Part shown: positions 5,322 through 11,059 of the stretch, one piece after another | Layout: each line of letters begins with the position of its first letter | Position numbering within the stretch: position 1 is the first letter of the stretch | From: an uncultured Lachnospiraceae bacterium | GTDB taxonomy: Bacteria > Bacillota > Clostridia > Lachnospirales > Lachnospiraceae | Assembly (NCBI GenBank): GCA_934371475.1 | Contig: CAKRNX010000061.1 | Coordinates: 1 to 11,849 of the forward strand | Direction: 5' to 3' | Length of the DNA stretch: 11,849 bases | Made by a program: the position numbers and the translations under genes | The notes under the pieces: generated by a model | The model's input: the letters and a program-made list of their open reading frames with translations, nothing else | The model's database searches: none | Told to the model about the DNA's origin: nothing

Positions 5322-6278
5322 ATGAAGCTTGTTTTTTTAGAGACGGACAGTCTCGGGGATGATATGGATCTGAGGGGATTTTCGCGTTTCGGCGACCTGG
5401 AGTTGTATCATTCATCAACGCCGGAAGAGACGAAAGAGCGTGTGAAGGATGCAGATGTGATATTTTCCAATAAAATTCCCATGAATGAGGAGACACTTTC
5501 CGATGCGGAGAAGCTGAAATATATCGGGATTACTGCAACCGGTACGAATAATGTGGATATGGAGTACGCATCTTCCAGAGGGTTTGCGGTGACGAATGTA
5601 GCGGGATATTCCACAGATTCTGTTGCACAGCATACGTTTGCCATGGTATTTTATCTTCTGGAAAAGCTGAATTATTTTGATGATTTCGTGAAATCAGGAG
5701 AGTATTCCAGATCACATTTGTTCTGCCATTACGGAGAGAAATTCTGGGAGCTGGCCGGAAAAACCTGGGGAATTATCGGGTTAGGTGCGATCGGGAGAAA
5801 AGTAGCGGAGATTGCACGGGCGTTTGGCTGCCATGTGATTTATTATTCTACGAGCGGGAAAAACGCCAACCCGGATTTTGAAAGGGTAACATGGGAGGAG
5901 TTACTGGAACGGTCCGACATTGTATCTGTACATGCACCGTTGAATGCGTACACGGAAGGAATGATGGACGCGGCTGCGTTTGCAAGAATGAAGTCATCGG
6001 CTATCTTTATCAATGTGGGCAGAGGACCGATTGTCAGAGAAGAGGATCTGGCGGCTGCGCTGGAGGAACATCAGATTGCGGCGGCAGGGCTGGATGTGAT
6101 GACGAAAGAACCGCTGCCGCAGGACAGTCCGCTGCTGAGAATCCAGGACAGCCGCAGACTGCTGATTACGCCGCATATTGCATGGGCCAGTGTTGAAGCG
6201 AGACAGCGTCTTGTTGGGGATCTTGCTGCCAATCTGGATGCATGGCTGGCTGGAGAAAGAAAAAACCGGATCCTGTAA
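5322..6278 (+). CDS. D-isomer-specific 2-hydroxyacid dehydrogenase
   Basis: A 318-residue cytoplasmic NAD(P)-dependent dehydrogenase reducing a 2-keto acid to the D-2-hydroxy acid; hydroxypyruvate/glycerate is the likeliest substrate class, but the substrate cannot be read from sequence. The N-terminal catalytic lobe spans roughly 1-98. The nucleotide-binding lobe has the GxGxxG motif GLGAIG (153-158). The catalytic triad is intact: R234 in NVGRG, E263 in TKEPL and H285 in TPHIAW. At the end of the second strand the sequence runs HVIYYSTSGKN (171-181), without the aspartate that usually marks NAD preference, so NADP use is possible. AAGGGGAAGG precedes ATG closely. The gene sits after a repeat module; I found no convincing promoter. 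Its 3' end overlaps a terminator serving the convergent gene. Confidence 0.92.
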   Translation: MKLVFLETDSLGDDMDLRGFSRFGDLELYHSSTPEETKERVKDADVIFSNKIPMNEETLSDAEKLKYIGITATGTNNVDMEYASSRGFAVTNVAGYSTDSVAQHTFAMVFYLLEKLNYFDDFVKSGEYSRSHLFCHYGEKFWELAGKTWGIIGLGAIGRKVAEIARAFGCHVIYYSTSGKNANPDFERVTWEELLERSDIVSVHAPLNAYTEGMMDAAAFARMKSSAIFINVGRGPIVREEDLAAALEEHQIAAAGLDVMTKEPLPQDSPLLRIQDSRRLLITPHIAWASVEARQRLVGDLAANLDAWLAGERKNRIL

Positions 6279-6288
6279 AAAGATCCGG
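6259..6288 (-). terminator. Reverse-strand intrinsic terminator overlapping the dehydrogenase 3' end
   Basis: CCGGATC (6266-6272) and GATCCGG (6282-6288) form a 7-bp stem around a 9-base loop. Read on the reverse strand, the stem is followed by six T (the A-run at 6260-6265). It therefore terminates transcription coming leftward from the 87-residue gene, and its left part lies inside the last codons of the forward dehydrogenase gene. Confidence 0.8.
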
Positions 6289-6300
6289 GTAAGTGATCAC

Positions 6301-6318
6301 TTATATCAGAGGTGAGAT
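6301..6318 (+). repeat. Short copy of the TATATCAGA module
   Basis: TTATATCAGAGGTGAGAT (6301-6318) differs at one of 18 positions from the reverse complement of 788-805, and at two from 8461-8478. It fills most of the 41-base space between the two convergent genes. Confidence 0.55.
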
Positions 6319-6319
6319 A

Positions 6320-6583
6320 TTATTCTTCAATAATCTGGATTTCCAGATAATCAAAGTCTATCTCTTCAATAAAACTGTCTTGGTAAAACCGGGCCTTGCT
6401 GTGACGCTGAAATTCACGGATGGTGGCGTCCAGCCAGATCGGCTTTCCGAGGTCAAAGGTCAGGCACAGTTCGTCCAGTGCATGAAAAATCTTGTGGGTG
6501 CGGGTATCATTGCTCTCATCAGCGATGACCGCATCTTTGACCAGGCGGTTTTCTTTCCATATTTTTCCCCATAAACGAAACAT
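6320..6583 (-). CDS. Conserved 87-residue hypothetical protein
   Basis: A small soluble protein, without signal peptide or membrane segment, that I recognise as a type conserved among Lachnospiraceae but without a known function. It begins MFRLWGKIWKENRLVKD, has a central THKIFHALDELC (29-40) followed by FDLGKPIWLDATIREFQRH (43-61), and ends in a very acidic stretch IEEIDFDYLEIQIIEE (72-87). The reverse-strand start is supported by AAAGGTAG about eight bases upstream of ATG. It has its own promoter (6650-6678) and terminator (6259-6288), which is strong evidence that it is a real gene. It converges on the dehydrogenase gene with a 41-base gap. Confidence 0.85.
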   Translation of the reverse strand: MFRLWGKIWKENRLVKDAVIADESNDTRTHKIFHALDELCLTFDLGKPIWLDATIREFQRHSKARFYQDSFIEEIDFDYLEIQIIEE

Positions 6584-6607
6584 AGTAATCTACCTTTCTA
6601 TCCGGAA

Positions 6608-6623
6608 CTGCCATAGATGGCAG
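6608..6623. promoter_or_regulatory. Short palindrome in the leader of the 87-residue gene
   Basis: CTGCCAT (6608-6614) and ATGGCAG (6617-6623) are exact complements separated by AG. It lies between the reverse promoter and the ribosome binding site of the 87-residue gene. It could be an operator or a small RNA hairpin; the sequence does not decide. Confidence 0.4.
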
Positions 6624-6649
6624 AAACACCTGCTTGCTGCGTGATTTCA

Positions 6650-6678
6650 AGTATAGCGGATTTTGAAGGGAAAGTAAA
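6650..6678 (-). promoter_or_regulatory. Promoter for the 87-residue gene
   Basis: On the reverse strand, -35 TTTACT (6678-6673) and -10 TATACT (6655-6650) are exactly 17 bases apart. The promoter lies about 20 bases beyond the end of the serine hydrolase gene. No terminator separates the two genes, so the small gene may also be reached by read-through. Confidence 0.6.
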
Positions 6679-6698
6679 GAAGGGAAACACACACGCAT

Positions 6699-8216
6699 TT
6701 AATTAAGCTCCAGGAGCGGAAATTCAAGTTCAAGCAGCGGGATGTCAGTATCAGCGTCAGGGTCATCAGAAGGCAGAGAAAACAAAGAAGCGGAGGGATC
6801 AGAGGAAGTGTTTTCGGTTTCCGTTTCTGAGGTCGTTTCGGTTGTGCTTTCTTCTGTTTCTGTCGGATCAGGGGCTCTATCTGTGACTGCTTCGCTGCTG
6901 CTGATCTCTGTATCAGATGCATCGGCGGCAAGCAGTCTTGCCAGACGTTCGCAGGAGTCCGGTTCCTGTCCACGGTAATAGTCCGGATCACTGAAAAGCC
7001 GGTATACGGTGGCGGAGATATCCTGAATGTGTTCGATGGCTGCATCTTTGGATTCCCAGTCAGCAGAGAGAACACAGAGAATATAGTCGCCGAGATTGCC
7101 GTAGACTACGGCCACATCGTTTTCAACCGTATCCATCTCACCGGTTTTATTGCCTGCCTCAATGCCGTCCGGGAGTCCCCGGGGGATTTTGTAGAGCGTG
7201 TCCTGATTGAGCATCATGGCCTCCGCTTCGTTGCAGATCCTGCGGGAGGCAAAGGTGCGCCGGTAAATCCGTTCCAGCAGAAGTCCGCAGTCGGCAGCAG
7301 AGGTCTGGTTAAAATGATCAGGGTCACAGATTGCCTCTTCATCCTCAAAGCCGTTATACTCATGGGTCAGCGAACTGTAGCCGTGACGCTGAATATAGTC
7401 ATTAACCAGATGGATACCGCTGGCGTAGGAGCCGTCTCCGAGCAGGGACAGCAGTCGGTTGGCCGCCTCATTGCTGCTGGCGCTGATCATATCGCTGAGC
7501 AGTTCGCTTATCTCATCCGTGCGCTGCAGCTGACCGTCGCTGATTGCTTCATATATGGTTCCCATAATAAAGAGTTTCATGATGCTGGCAGATTTCATGG
7601 GAGTATCATGAATGGTAAATGTGTCGCCGGTAGTCAGATTTTTGACATAGACAGACCAGCTGCCGCTGTAGGAACCGATGAGCAGGCTCAGCTGCTTTTC
7701 CAGTGAAAAAATAGTGGGAGAAGCAGCGGGCAGCGGGCAGTCAGGGATCAGGCCAAAACTGCGGACAGTATGGACCGTACAGGCCTGCAGTGCTGCATCG
7801 GATCGTCCGGTATGGTCGGTGACAGCAGGAATGCTCATAGGATAACAGAAATCTTCGCCGTATCGGATGCGCAGTCTCAACAGATCCTCAAGCTGCCTGC
7901 GCTCATCTGCGGTCAGCAGCAGGTCAGAAGGGCCGCTGTCCGGAGGCTCCGCAGACGATGTCAATGCAGCAGAACATTCCGAAAGACTGCCGCCGGCTGA
8001 GGCAGTTTCTGCAGTCAGCAGGCTGCTCTCAGTATCCGTACTCTCGGTATCAGCGCTGTCGGAAGCTGTCTGCTGCGGGAGGTTACGTCTATTGGAACTG
8101 GCAGAAATTTCTGATCTGACAGGGGCAGCCTTTGCGGGATCAGCTCCGGGCAGAAGGCATCCGGCGGTCAGCAGGAAAACCTGTAATATGTGCTGAAAAT
8201 AACGTTTTCTTTTCAT
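6699..8216 (-). CDS. Secreted serine hydrolase, class A beta-lactamase / penicillin-binding fold
   Basis: A 505-residue exported protein. A basic start (KRKR) and hydrophobic segment (about 10-24) form a signal peptide; cleavage may follow AKA (28-30), and the AGC at 18-20 leaves open a lipoprotein reading. A Ser/Thr/Glu-rich linker (about 35-98) leads to the hydrolase domain (about 165-405). The active-site motifs are present in order: SIMK (211-214, nucleophile S211 and K214), SSN (247-249) and KTG (357-359). The deacylating Glu motif ExxLN of true class A beta-lactamases is not visible where expected; HEYNG (285-289) stands there. A cell-wall peptidase or other serine hydrolase is thus likelier than a resistance enzyme. 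The C-terminal 75 residues are low-complexity Thr/Ser/Glu/Asp. GAGG lies about 11 bases before ATG. Confidence 0.88.
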   Translation of the reverse strand: MKRKRYFQHILQVFLLTAGCLLPGADPAKAAPVRSEISASSNRRNLPQQTASDSADTESTDTESSLLTAETASAGGSLSECSAALTSSAEPPDSGPSDLLLTADERRQLEDLLRLRIRYGEDFCYPMSIPAVTDHTGRSDAALQACTVHTVRSFGLIPDCPLPAASPTIFSLEKQLSLLIGSYSGSWSVYVKNLTTGDTFTIHDTPMKSASIMKLFIMGTIYEAISDGQLQRTDEISELLSDMISASSNEAANRLLSLLGDGSYASGIHLVNDYIQRHGYSSLTHEYNGFEDEEAICDPDHFNQTSAADCGLLLERIYRRTFASRRICNEAEAMMLNQDTLYKIPRGLPDGIEAGNKTGEMDTVENDVAVVYGNLGDYILCVLSADWESKDAAIEHIQDISATVYRLFSDPDYYRGQEPDSCERLARLLAADASDTEISSSEAVTDRAPDPTETEESTTETTSETETENTSSDPSASLFSLPSDDPDADTDIPLLELEFPLLELN

Positions 8217-8293
8217 ATAAATATGTACCTCTAAATTTCAGGAATGTCCTTACAAGAGGGCATTCGCAATGGAACAGGGGACTTACTGGATCC

Positions 8294-8374
8294 GATTAAA
8301 TGAAGGTCCGGGAATGCTCCGGCATTCATCGGATGCAAATGTTACAGTTTTCAGGAGAACTGTCAGCTGTAACA
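8294..8374 (-). promoter_or_regulatory. Structured leader of the serine hydrolase gene
   Basis: Within the predicted reverse-strand leader, TGTTACAG (8340-8347) pairs with CTGTAACA (8367-8374), while the overlapping ACAGTT (8344-8349) can instead pair with AACTGT (8358-8363). The two stems exclude each other. Next to it, GAATGC / GCATTC around 8312-8324 lies inside a longer imperfect palindrome closed by GGATCCGAT (8289-8297) and ATCGGATG (8328-8335). Nearer the gene, GAATGTCC (8243-8250) and GGGCATTC (8259-8266) form another hairpin. No attenuator T-run is visible. Confidence 0.45.
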
Positions 8375-8390
8375 GGTCGACATTTGAAAC

Positions 8391-8420
8391 ATCATAACAC
8401 TGAAGGGATCCGGTTGTAAA
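8391..8420 (-). promoter_or_regulatory. Promoter for the serine hydrolase gene
   Basis: On the reverse strand, -35 TTTACA (8420-8415) and -10 TATGAT (8396-8391) are 18 bases apart, and TG lies one base before the -10 (extended -10). The predicted leader is about 165 nt. Its -35 shares bases with the -35 of the divergent cobO promoter. Confidence 0.55.
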
Positions 8421-8442
8421 GAATTTTTCCCTGTGATAAACT
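8414..8442 (+). promoter_or_regulatory. Promoter for cobO
   Basis: -35 TTGTAA (8414-8419), 17-base spacer, -10 TAAACT (8437-8442), preceded by TG at 8434-8435 (extended -10). Both boxes are moderate matches. The predicted leader of about 90 nt consists almost entirely of the repeat module at 8461-8519. I saw no cobalamin riboswitch consensus in this leader. Confidence 0.45.
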
Positions 8443-8460
8443 GGAAACAGAAAAGTATGG

Positions 8461-8519
8461 TTATATCAGATGTGGGATGGCTCTCACCCCGCTTCAAGAA
8501 TACCGGGCATTCTTGAAGC
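8461..8519 (+). repeat. Two-hairpin module in the cobO leader
   Basis: The first half (8461-8488) matches the reverse complement of 778-805 at 25 of 28 positions and can pair GTGGGA (8472-8477) with TCTCAC (8482-8487). The second half is a perfect 11-bp stem, GCTTCAAGAAT (8491-8501) with ATTCTTGAAGC (8509-8519), loop ACCGGGC. The hairpin resembles the last hairpin before pgi (3644-3665) and before ppaC (11020-11040). No T-run follows; the cobO ribosome binding site begins about eight bases later. Confidence 0.65.
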
Positions 8520-8538
8520 TGACTGAAGAAAGGAATGT

Positions 8539-9114
8539 GTGATAGATATGGAAAATTTGAAAGAACAGGAACACAGAACAATAAGAAAAGGAACCGGTCT
8601 GGTACACATTTACTGTGGAGACGGCAAGGGCAAGACAACTACGGGTATGGGGCTCTGCGTGAGGGCAGCAGGTTACGGGTACAGAGTTCTGATTTATCAG
8701 TTCATGAAAAATAATACTACGAGCGAGCGCAAAATCCTGGAGAAGGTAGATGGGATCACACTGCTTCCGGGGCTGGAACAGGAAAAATTCAGTTTTCAGA
8801 TGACACCGGAGGAGAAGCAGGAGAGGCGCGAATTTTATAATGAACAGTTCCGTAAAGTAACACAGAAAGCCGTCAGCGAGGACTATGATGTGCTGTTTAT
8901 GGATGAGACAGTCTATACAATCCGGGCCGGGCTGCTGGATGAAGGGCTGGTCATTGATTTTCTGAAACATAAGCCGGATAAGCTGGAAGTGATCATGACA
9001 GGACAGGATCCGAGCCGGGAACTGATGGAACAGGCGGATTATGTATCGGAAATCCGCAAAATAAAACATCCCTTTGACCGGCATCAGCCGGCAAGGGACG
9101 GGATTGAGCTGTAA
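8539..9114 (+). CDS. cobO: Corrinoid (cob(I)yrinic acid a,c-diamide) adenosyltransferase
   Basis: CobO/CobA/BtuR-family cytoplasmic enzyme that transfers the adenosyl group of ATP to the cobalt of cob(I)alamin or its precursor, in cobamide synthesis or salvage. Visible motifs: Walker A GDGKGKTT (27-34), Walker B-like VLFMDE (118-123), VIMTGQDP (151-158) and the C-terminal ADYVSEIRKIKHPF...PARDGIE block (167-190), which parallels the family's ADxxTEM...KH...AREGIE. The 191-residue length fits the family. The start is uncertain: GTG at 8539 is about four bases from AAAGGA, whereas ATG at 8548 is 13 bases away. The gene stands alone, without other cobamide genes in the window, so a salvage role is plausible but unproven. 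Confidence 0.93.
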   Translation: MIDMENLKEQEHRTIRKGTGLVHIYCGDGKGKTTTGMGLCVRAAGYGYRVLIYQFMKNNTTSERKILEKVDGITLLPGLEQEKFSFQMTPEEKQERREFYNEQFRKVTQKAVSEDYDVLFMDETVYTIRAGLLDEGLVIDFLKHKPDKLEVIMTGQDPSRELMEQADYVSEIRKIKHPFDRHQPARDGIEL

Positions 9115-9128
9115 AATAAATGAGGAGT

Positions 9129-9150
9129 GCCCCGACGAAAACGCCGGGGC
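9129..9150 (+). terminator. GC-rich hairpin after cobO, possible terminator
   Basis: GCCCCG (9129-9134) pairs with CGGGGC (9145-9150), and CG/CG continue the stem across one A-C mismatch to a loop of four A. It lies 15 bases after the cobO stop. The following TATTATG is only weakly T-rich, so termination efficiency is uncertain. Confidence 0.5.
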
Positions 9151-9175
9151 TATTATGAAAAAATTTATCAATTTG

Positions 9176-9193
9176 TGTAATGAAATCATTACA
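9176..9193. promoter_or_regulatory. 18-bp palindrome, possible operator
   Basis: TGTAATGA (9176-9183) and TCATTACA (9186-9193) are exact complements separated by AA. The size and symmetry fit a dimeric repressor site or a small hairpin. It lies at the left edge of the AT-rich gap upstream of deoB. I do not match it to a named regulator. Confidence 0.4.
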
Positions 9194-9244
9194 GCCTGAC
9201 TACGAGAATTCCTTCTCAAGAACTATTCATACTATACCAATTAA

Positions 9245-9292
9245 TTGTGAACATTCTGTGAACAAATAGTAAAAATACAATAAAATTCACAA
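9245..9292 (+). promoter_or_regulatory. AT-rich region with direct repeats upstream of deoB
   Basis: TGTGAACA occurs twice (9246-9253 and 9257-9264) with an 11-base period, placing both on the same DNA face. TTGTGAA (9245-9251) is also mirrored by TTCACAA (9286-9292). A -10-like TACAAT lies at 9276-9281 without a good -35. The whole stretch from about 9151 to 9355 is strikingly AT-rich compared with its surroundings. It probably contains regulatory DNA for deoB, though the start of transcription cannot be fixed. No gene is supported between 9115 and 9633. Confidence 0.4.
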
Positions 9293-9394
9293 AAAAATAA
9301 GAAAAATAAAAAGACAGTTGGATAAAATACACACAATAAAATGGAAAAACAGGAATGAGACATGTGCGTTTGTACTATATAGTGACAGAGCCAA

Positions 9395-9450
9395 AAGGCC
9401 GGAGGCTATATCAGATGCAGAGGTATGTAGAAGCAGGAAGGCCGGAGCAT
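9395..9450 (-). repeat. Reverse-oriented copy of the TATATCAGA module upstream of deoB
   Basis: GGAGGCTATATCAGATG (9401-9417) is the exact reverse complement, over 17 nt, of 10889-10905 in the element before ppaC. The adjoining GGAAGGCCGGAGCAT (about 9436-9450) resembles the GCCGGGGCAT part of the other modules. From about 9460 to the deoB start the gap holds one small hairpin (GCCG/CGGC, near 9467-9485) and nothing else I can name. Confidence 0.55.
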
Positions 9451-9633
9451 ATATGAATTTGCAGCCGTCGGTGAACAGCGGCAATTTGCGTATACGATCA
9501 GGAAAATCTGGAGGTATGGTGTTCAAATGGGGAAAAATATGGTAAACTGACAGCATCCGGGGTATGGCAATGCAGGTAGAAATAATCAAATGATGGAGAG
9601 ATTATATATAGAAAAGATAAGGAGACGAACATA

Positions 9634-10809
9634 ATGAAAGTTAAGAGAGCATTTGTGATTGTACTGGACAGCTACGGGATCGGGTATCTTCCTGATGCAG
9701 ATAAATTCGGGGATGTGGGAGCCAATACACTGGCCAGCATCGTAAAATCTGATAAATATGACACTCCTAATATGAAGAAAATGGGGTTATTCAATATCGA
9801 CGGTGTAACCTGCGCAGAGGGCGTGGAGCATCCGATCGGATCCTACGGACGTATGAGAGAAGCTTCTATGGGGAAAGATACAACAATCGGGCACTGGGAG
9901 ATTGCAGGAATGATTTCCCCCAATCCGCTGCCTACCTATCCGGAGGGATTTCCGGAGGAAGTGCTGAAGCCTTTCTGTGAGCAGACCGGACGCGGCGTGC
10001 TGTGCAATAAGCCGTATTCTGGCACGGATGTCATCAGGGATTACGGCGAGGAGCATATGAAAACAGGAGATCTGATTGTGTATACATCTGCGGATTCTGT
10101 ATTCCAGATCGCAGCGCATGAGGATGTCGTGCCGCTGGAGCAGCTTTATGAATACTGCCGCATCGCCAGAAAGATCCTTCAGGGCAAGCATGGCGTAGGC
10201 CGCGTGATTGCAAGACCTTTTGTCGGCACCTGCGCAGCGGACTTTACCAGAACAAGAAACCGTCATGATTTTTCACTGGTTCCGCCGAAAAAGACGATGC
10301 TGGTGAGCCTGCAGGAGCATGGACTGGATACGTATGGCGTTGGTAAGATTTATGATATTTTTGCAGGTCAGGCAGTAGCCCATACGGTATCCATGAGCTG
10401 TAATGAGGACGGCATGGAGAAGACATTCCAGTTTATGGAAGAGGATTTCAACGGACTGTGCTTTGTCAATCTTGTGGATTTTGATATGATGTACGGCCAC
10501 AGAAACGATATTGACGGCTATGCCAATGCTGCGACCGTGTTTGACAGACAGCTGGGACAGTTTATGGAGAAAATGAAAGAGGATGATGTGCTGATCATCA
10601 CTGCTGACCATGGATGCGATCCCGGGTTTAAGGGAACTGACCATTCCAGAGAATATACTCCGATGCTGATTTACGGTGCATCCGTAAAGGAAGGCGTTTC
10701 CATCGGAACAAGACCGACATTTGCGGATATTGCTGCGACCGTGCTGGATATGCTTGGTGTGGATGAACATCTGGACGGTACGAGCTACTGGCCGGAAGTC
10801 AGTAAATAA
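9634..10809 (+). CDS. deoB: Phosphopentomutase
   Basis: Cytoplasmic alkaline-phosphatase-superfamily enzyme that interconverts (deoxy)ribose 1-phosphate and 5-phosphate, linking nucleoside breakdown to the pentose phosphate route. At 391 residues it is of normal length. Comparison with Bacillus cereus phosphopentomutase places the metal ligands at D12 (VLDSYG), D284 and H289 (VDFDMMYGH), D325 and H326 (TADHG) and H337 (TDHSREY), and the phosphorylated threonine at T83 (GKDTTIGHWE). ADSVFQIAAHE (153-163) and RVIARPF (190-196) are also family hallmarks. AAGGAG lies about nine bases before ATG. It is not beside the usual partners (deoC, pupG, cdd) here; the next gene is a pyrophosphatase. A long AT-rich gap upstream is the likely control region. 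Confidence 0.98.
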   Translation: MKVKRAFVIVLDSYGIGYLPDADKFGDVGANTLASIVKSDKYDTPNMKKMGLFNIDGVTCAEGVEHPIGSYGRMREASMGKDTTIGHWEIAGMISPNPLPTYPEGFPEEVLKPFCEQTGRGVLCNKPYSGTDVIRDYGEEHMKTGDLIVYTSADSVFQIAAHEDVVPLEQLYEYCRIARKILQGKHGVGRVIARPFVGTCAADFTRTRNRHDFSLVPPKKTMLVSLQEHGLDTYGVGKIYDIFAGQAVAHTVSMSCNEDGMEKTFQFMEEDFNGLCFVNLVDFDMMYGHRNDIDGYANAATVFDRQLGQFMEKMKEDDVLIITADHGCDPGFKGTDHSREYTPMLIYGASVKEGVSIGTRPTFADIAATVLDMLGVDEHLDGTSYWPEVSK

Positions 10810-10813
10810 ATAA

Positions 10814-11040
10814 CATCAGATGGGAAAGTGCCCCTACCTCTATCGATGGTGGGAAGCAAGCTAGTATCCGTGGTGGGAGGCAATCCCCCATCTGATATAG
10901 CCTCCGGCAGGGCGCACATTGTCCGGTGGACAATGGTTTTGCGCCGACCGGAACGGAGTGTAGATGCAGAGGTGCGCGGGAGAAACAGGTCATGCAGATG
11001 CATGACGCGCACCTCGCAGCAAGAAGGAGGGGCATTCTTG
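10814..11040 (+). repeat. Largest composite hairpin-module element, between deoB and ppaC
   Basis: Four hairpin units fill the gap. (1) CATCAGATGGG (10814-10824) and CCCATCTGATA (10887-10897) pair at a distance; GGTGGG (about 10872-10877) can compete for the same CCCATC. (2) GGCGCA and CATTGTCC (10911-10924) pair with GGACAATG (10928-10935) and TGCGCC (10940-10945), 14 bp with a 4-base bulge. (3) GAGGTGCGCG (10969-10978) and CGCGCACCTC (11006-11015) form a perfect 10-bp stem around the 19-nt palindromic block shared with the pgi leader. (4) CAAGAA (11020-11025) and TTCTTG (11035-11040). The element ends just before the ppaC ribosome binding site. I found no promoter before it, so it may be part of a deoB-ppaC transcript. 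Confidence 0.65.
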
Positions 11041-11059
11041 GACATGGGAGGCAGAAAGC

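Noticed and set aside
3451..6360. Shared 13-mer GATAATCAAAGTC at 3451 and 6345
   Set aside because: One copy is in the pgi promoter region and the other inside the 87-residue gene. The flanks do not match, so it is probably coincidence.
8491..8519. Intrinsic terminator before cobO
   Set aside because: The 11-bp hairpin is not followed by a T-run and lies immediately before the cobO ribosome binding site.
8217..8538. Cobalamin riboswitch upstream of cobO
   Set aside because: The conserved B12-box GCCACTG and its surrounding structure are absent; the leader is made of the dispersed hairpin modules.
9318..9545. Forward 75-codon frame upstream of deoB
   Set aside because: It runs through the repeat module and the AT-rich region, with no ribosome binding site and a composition that follows the repeats.
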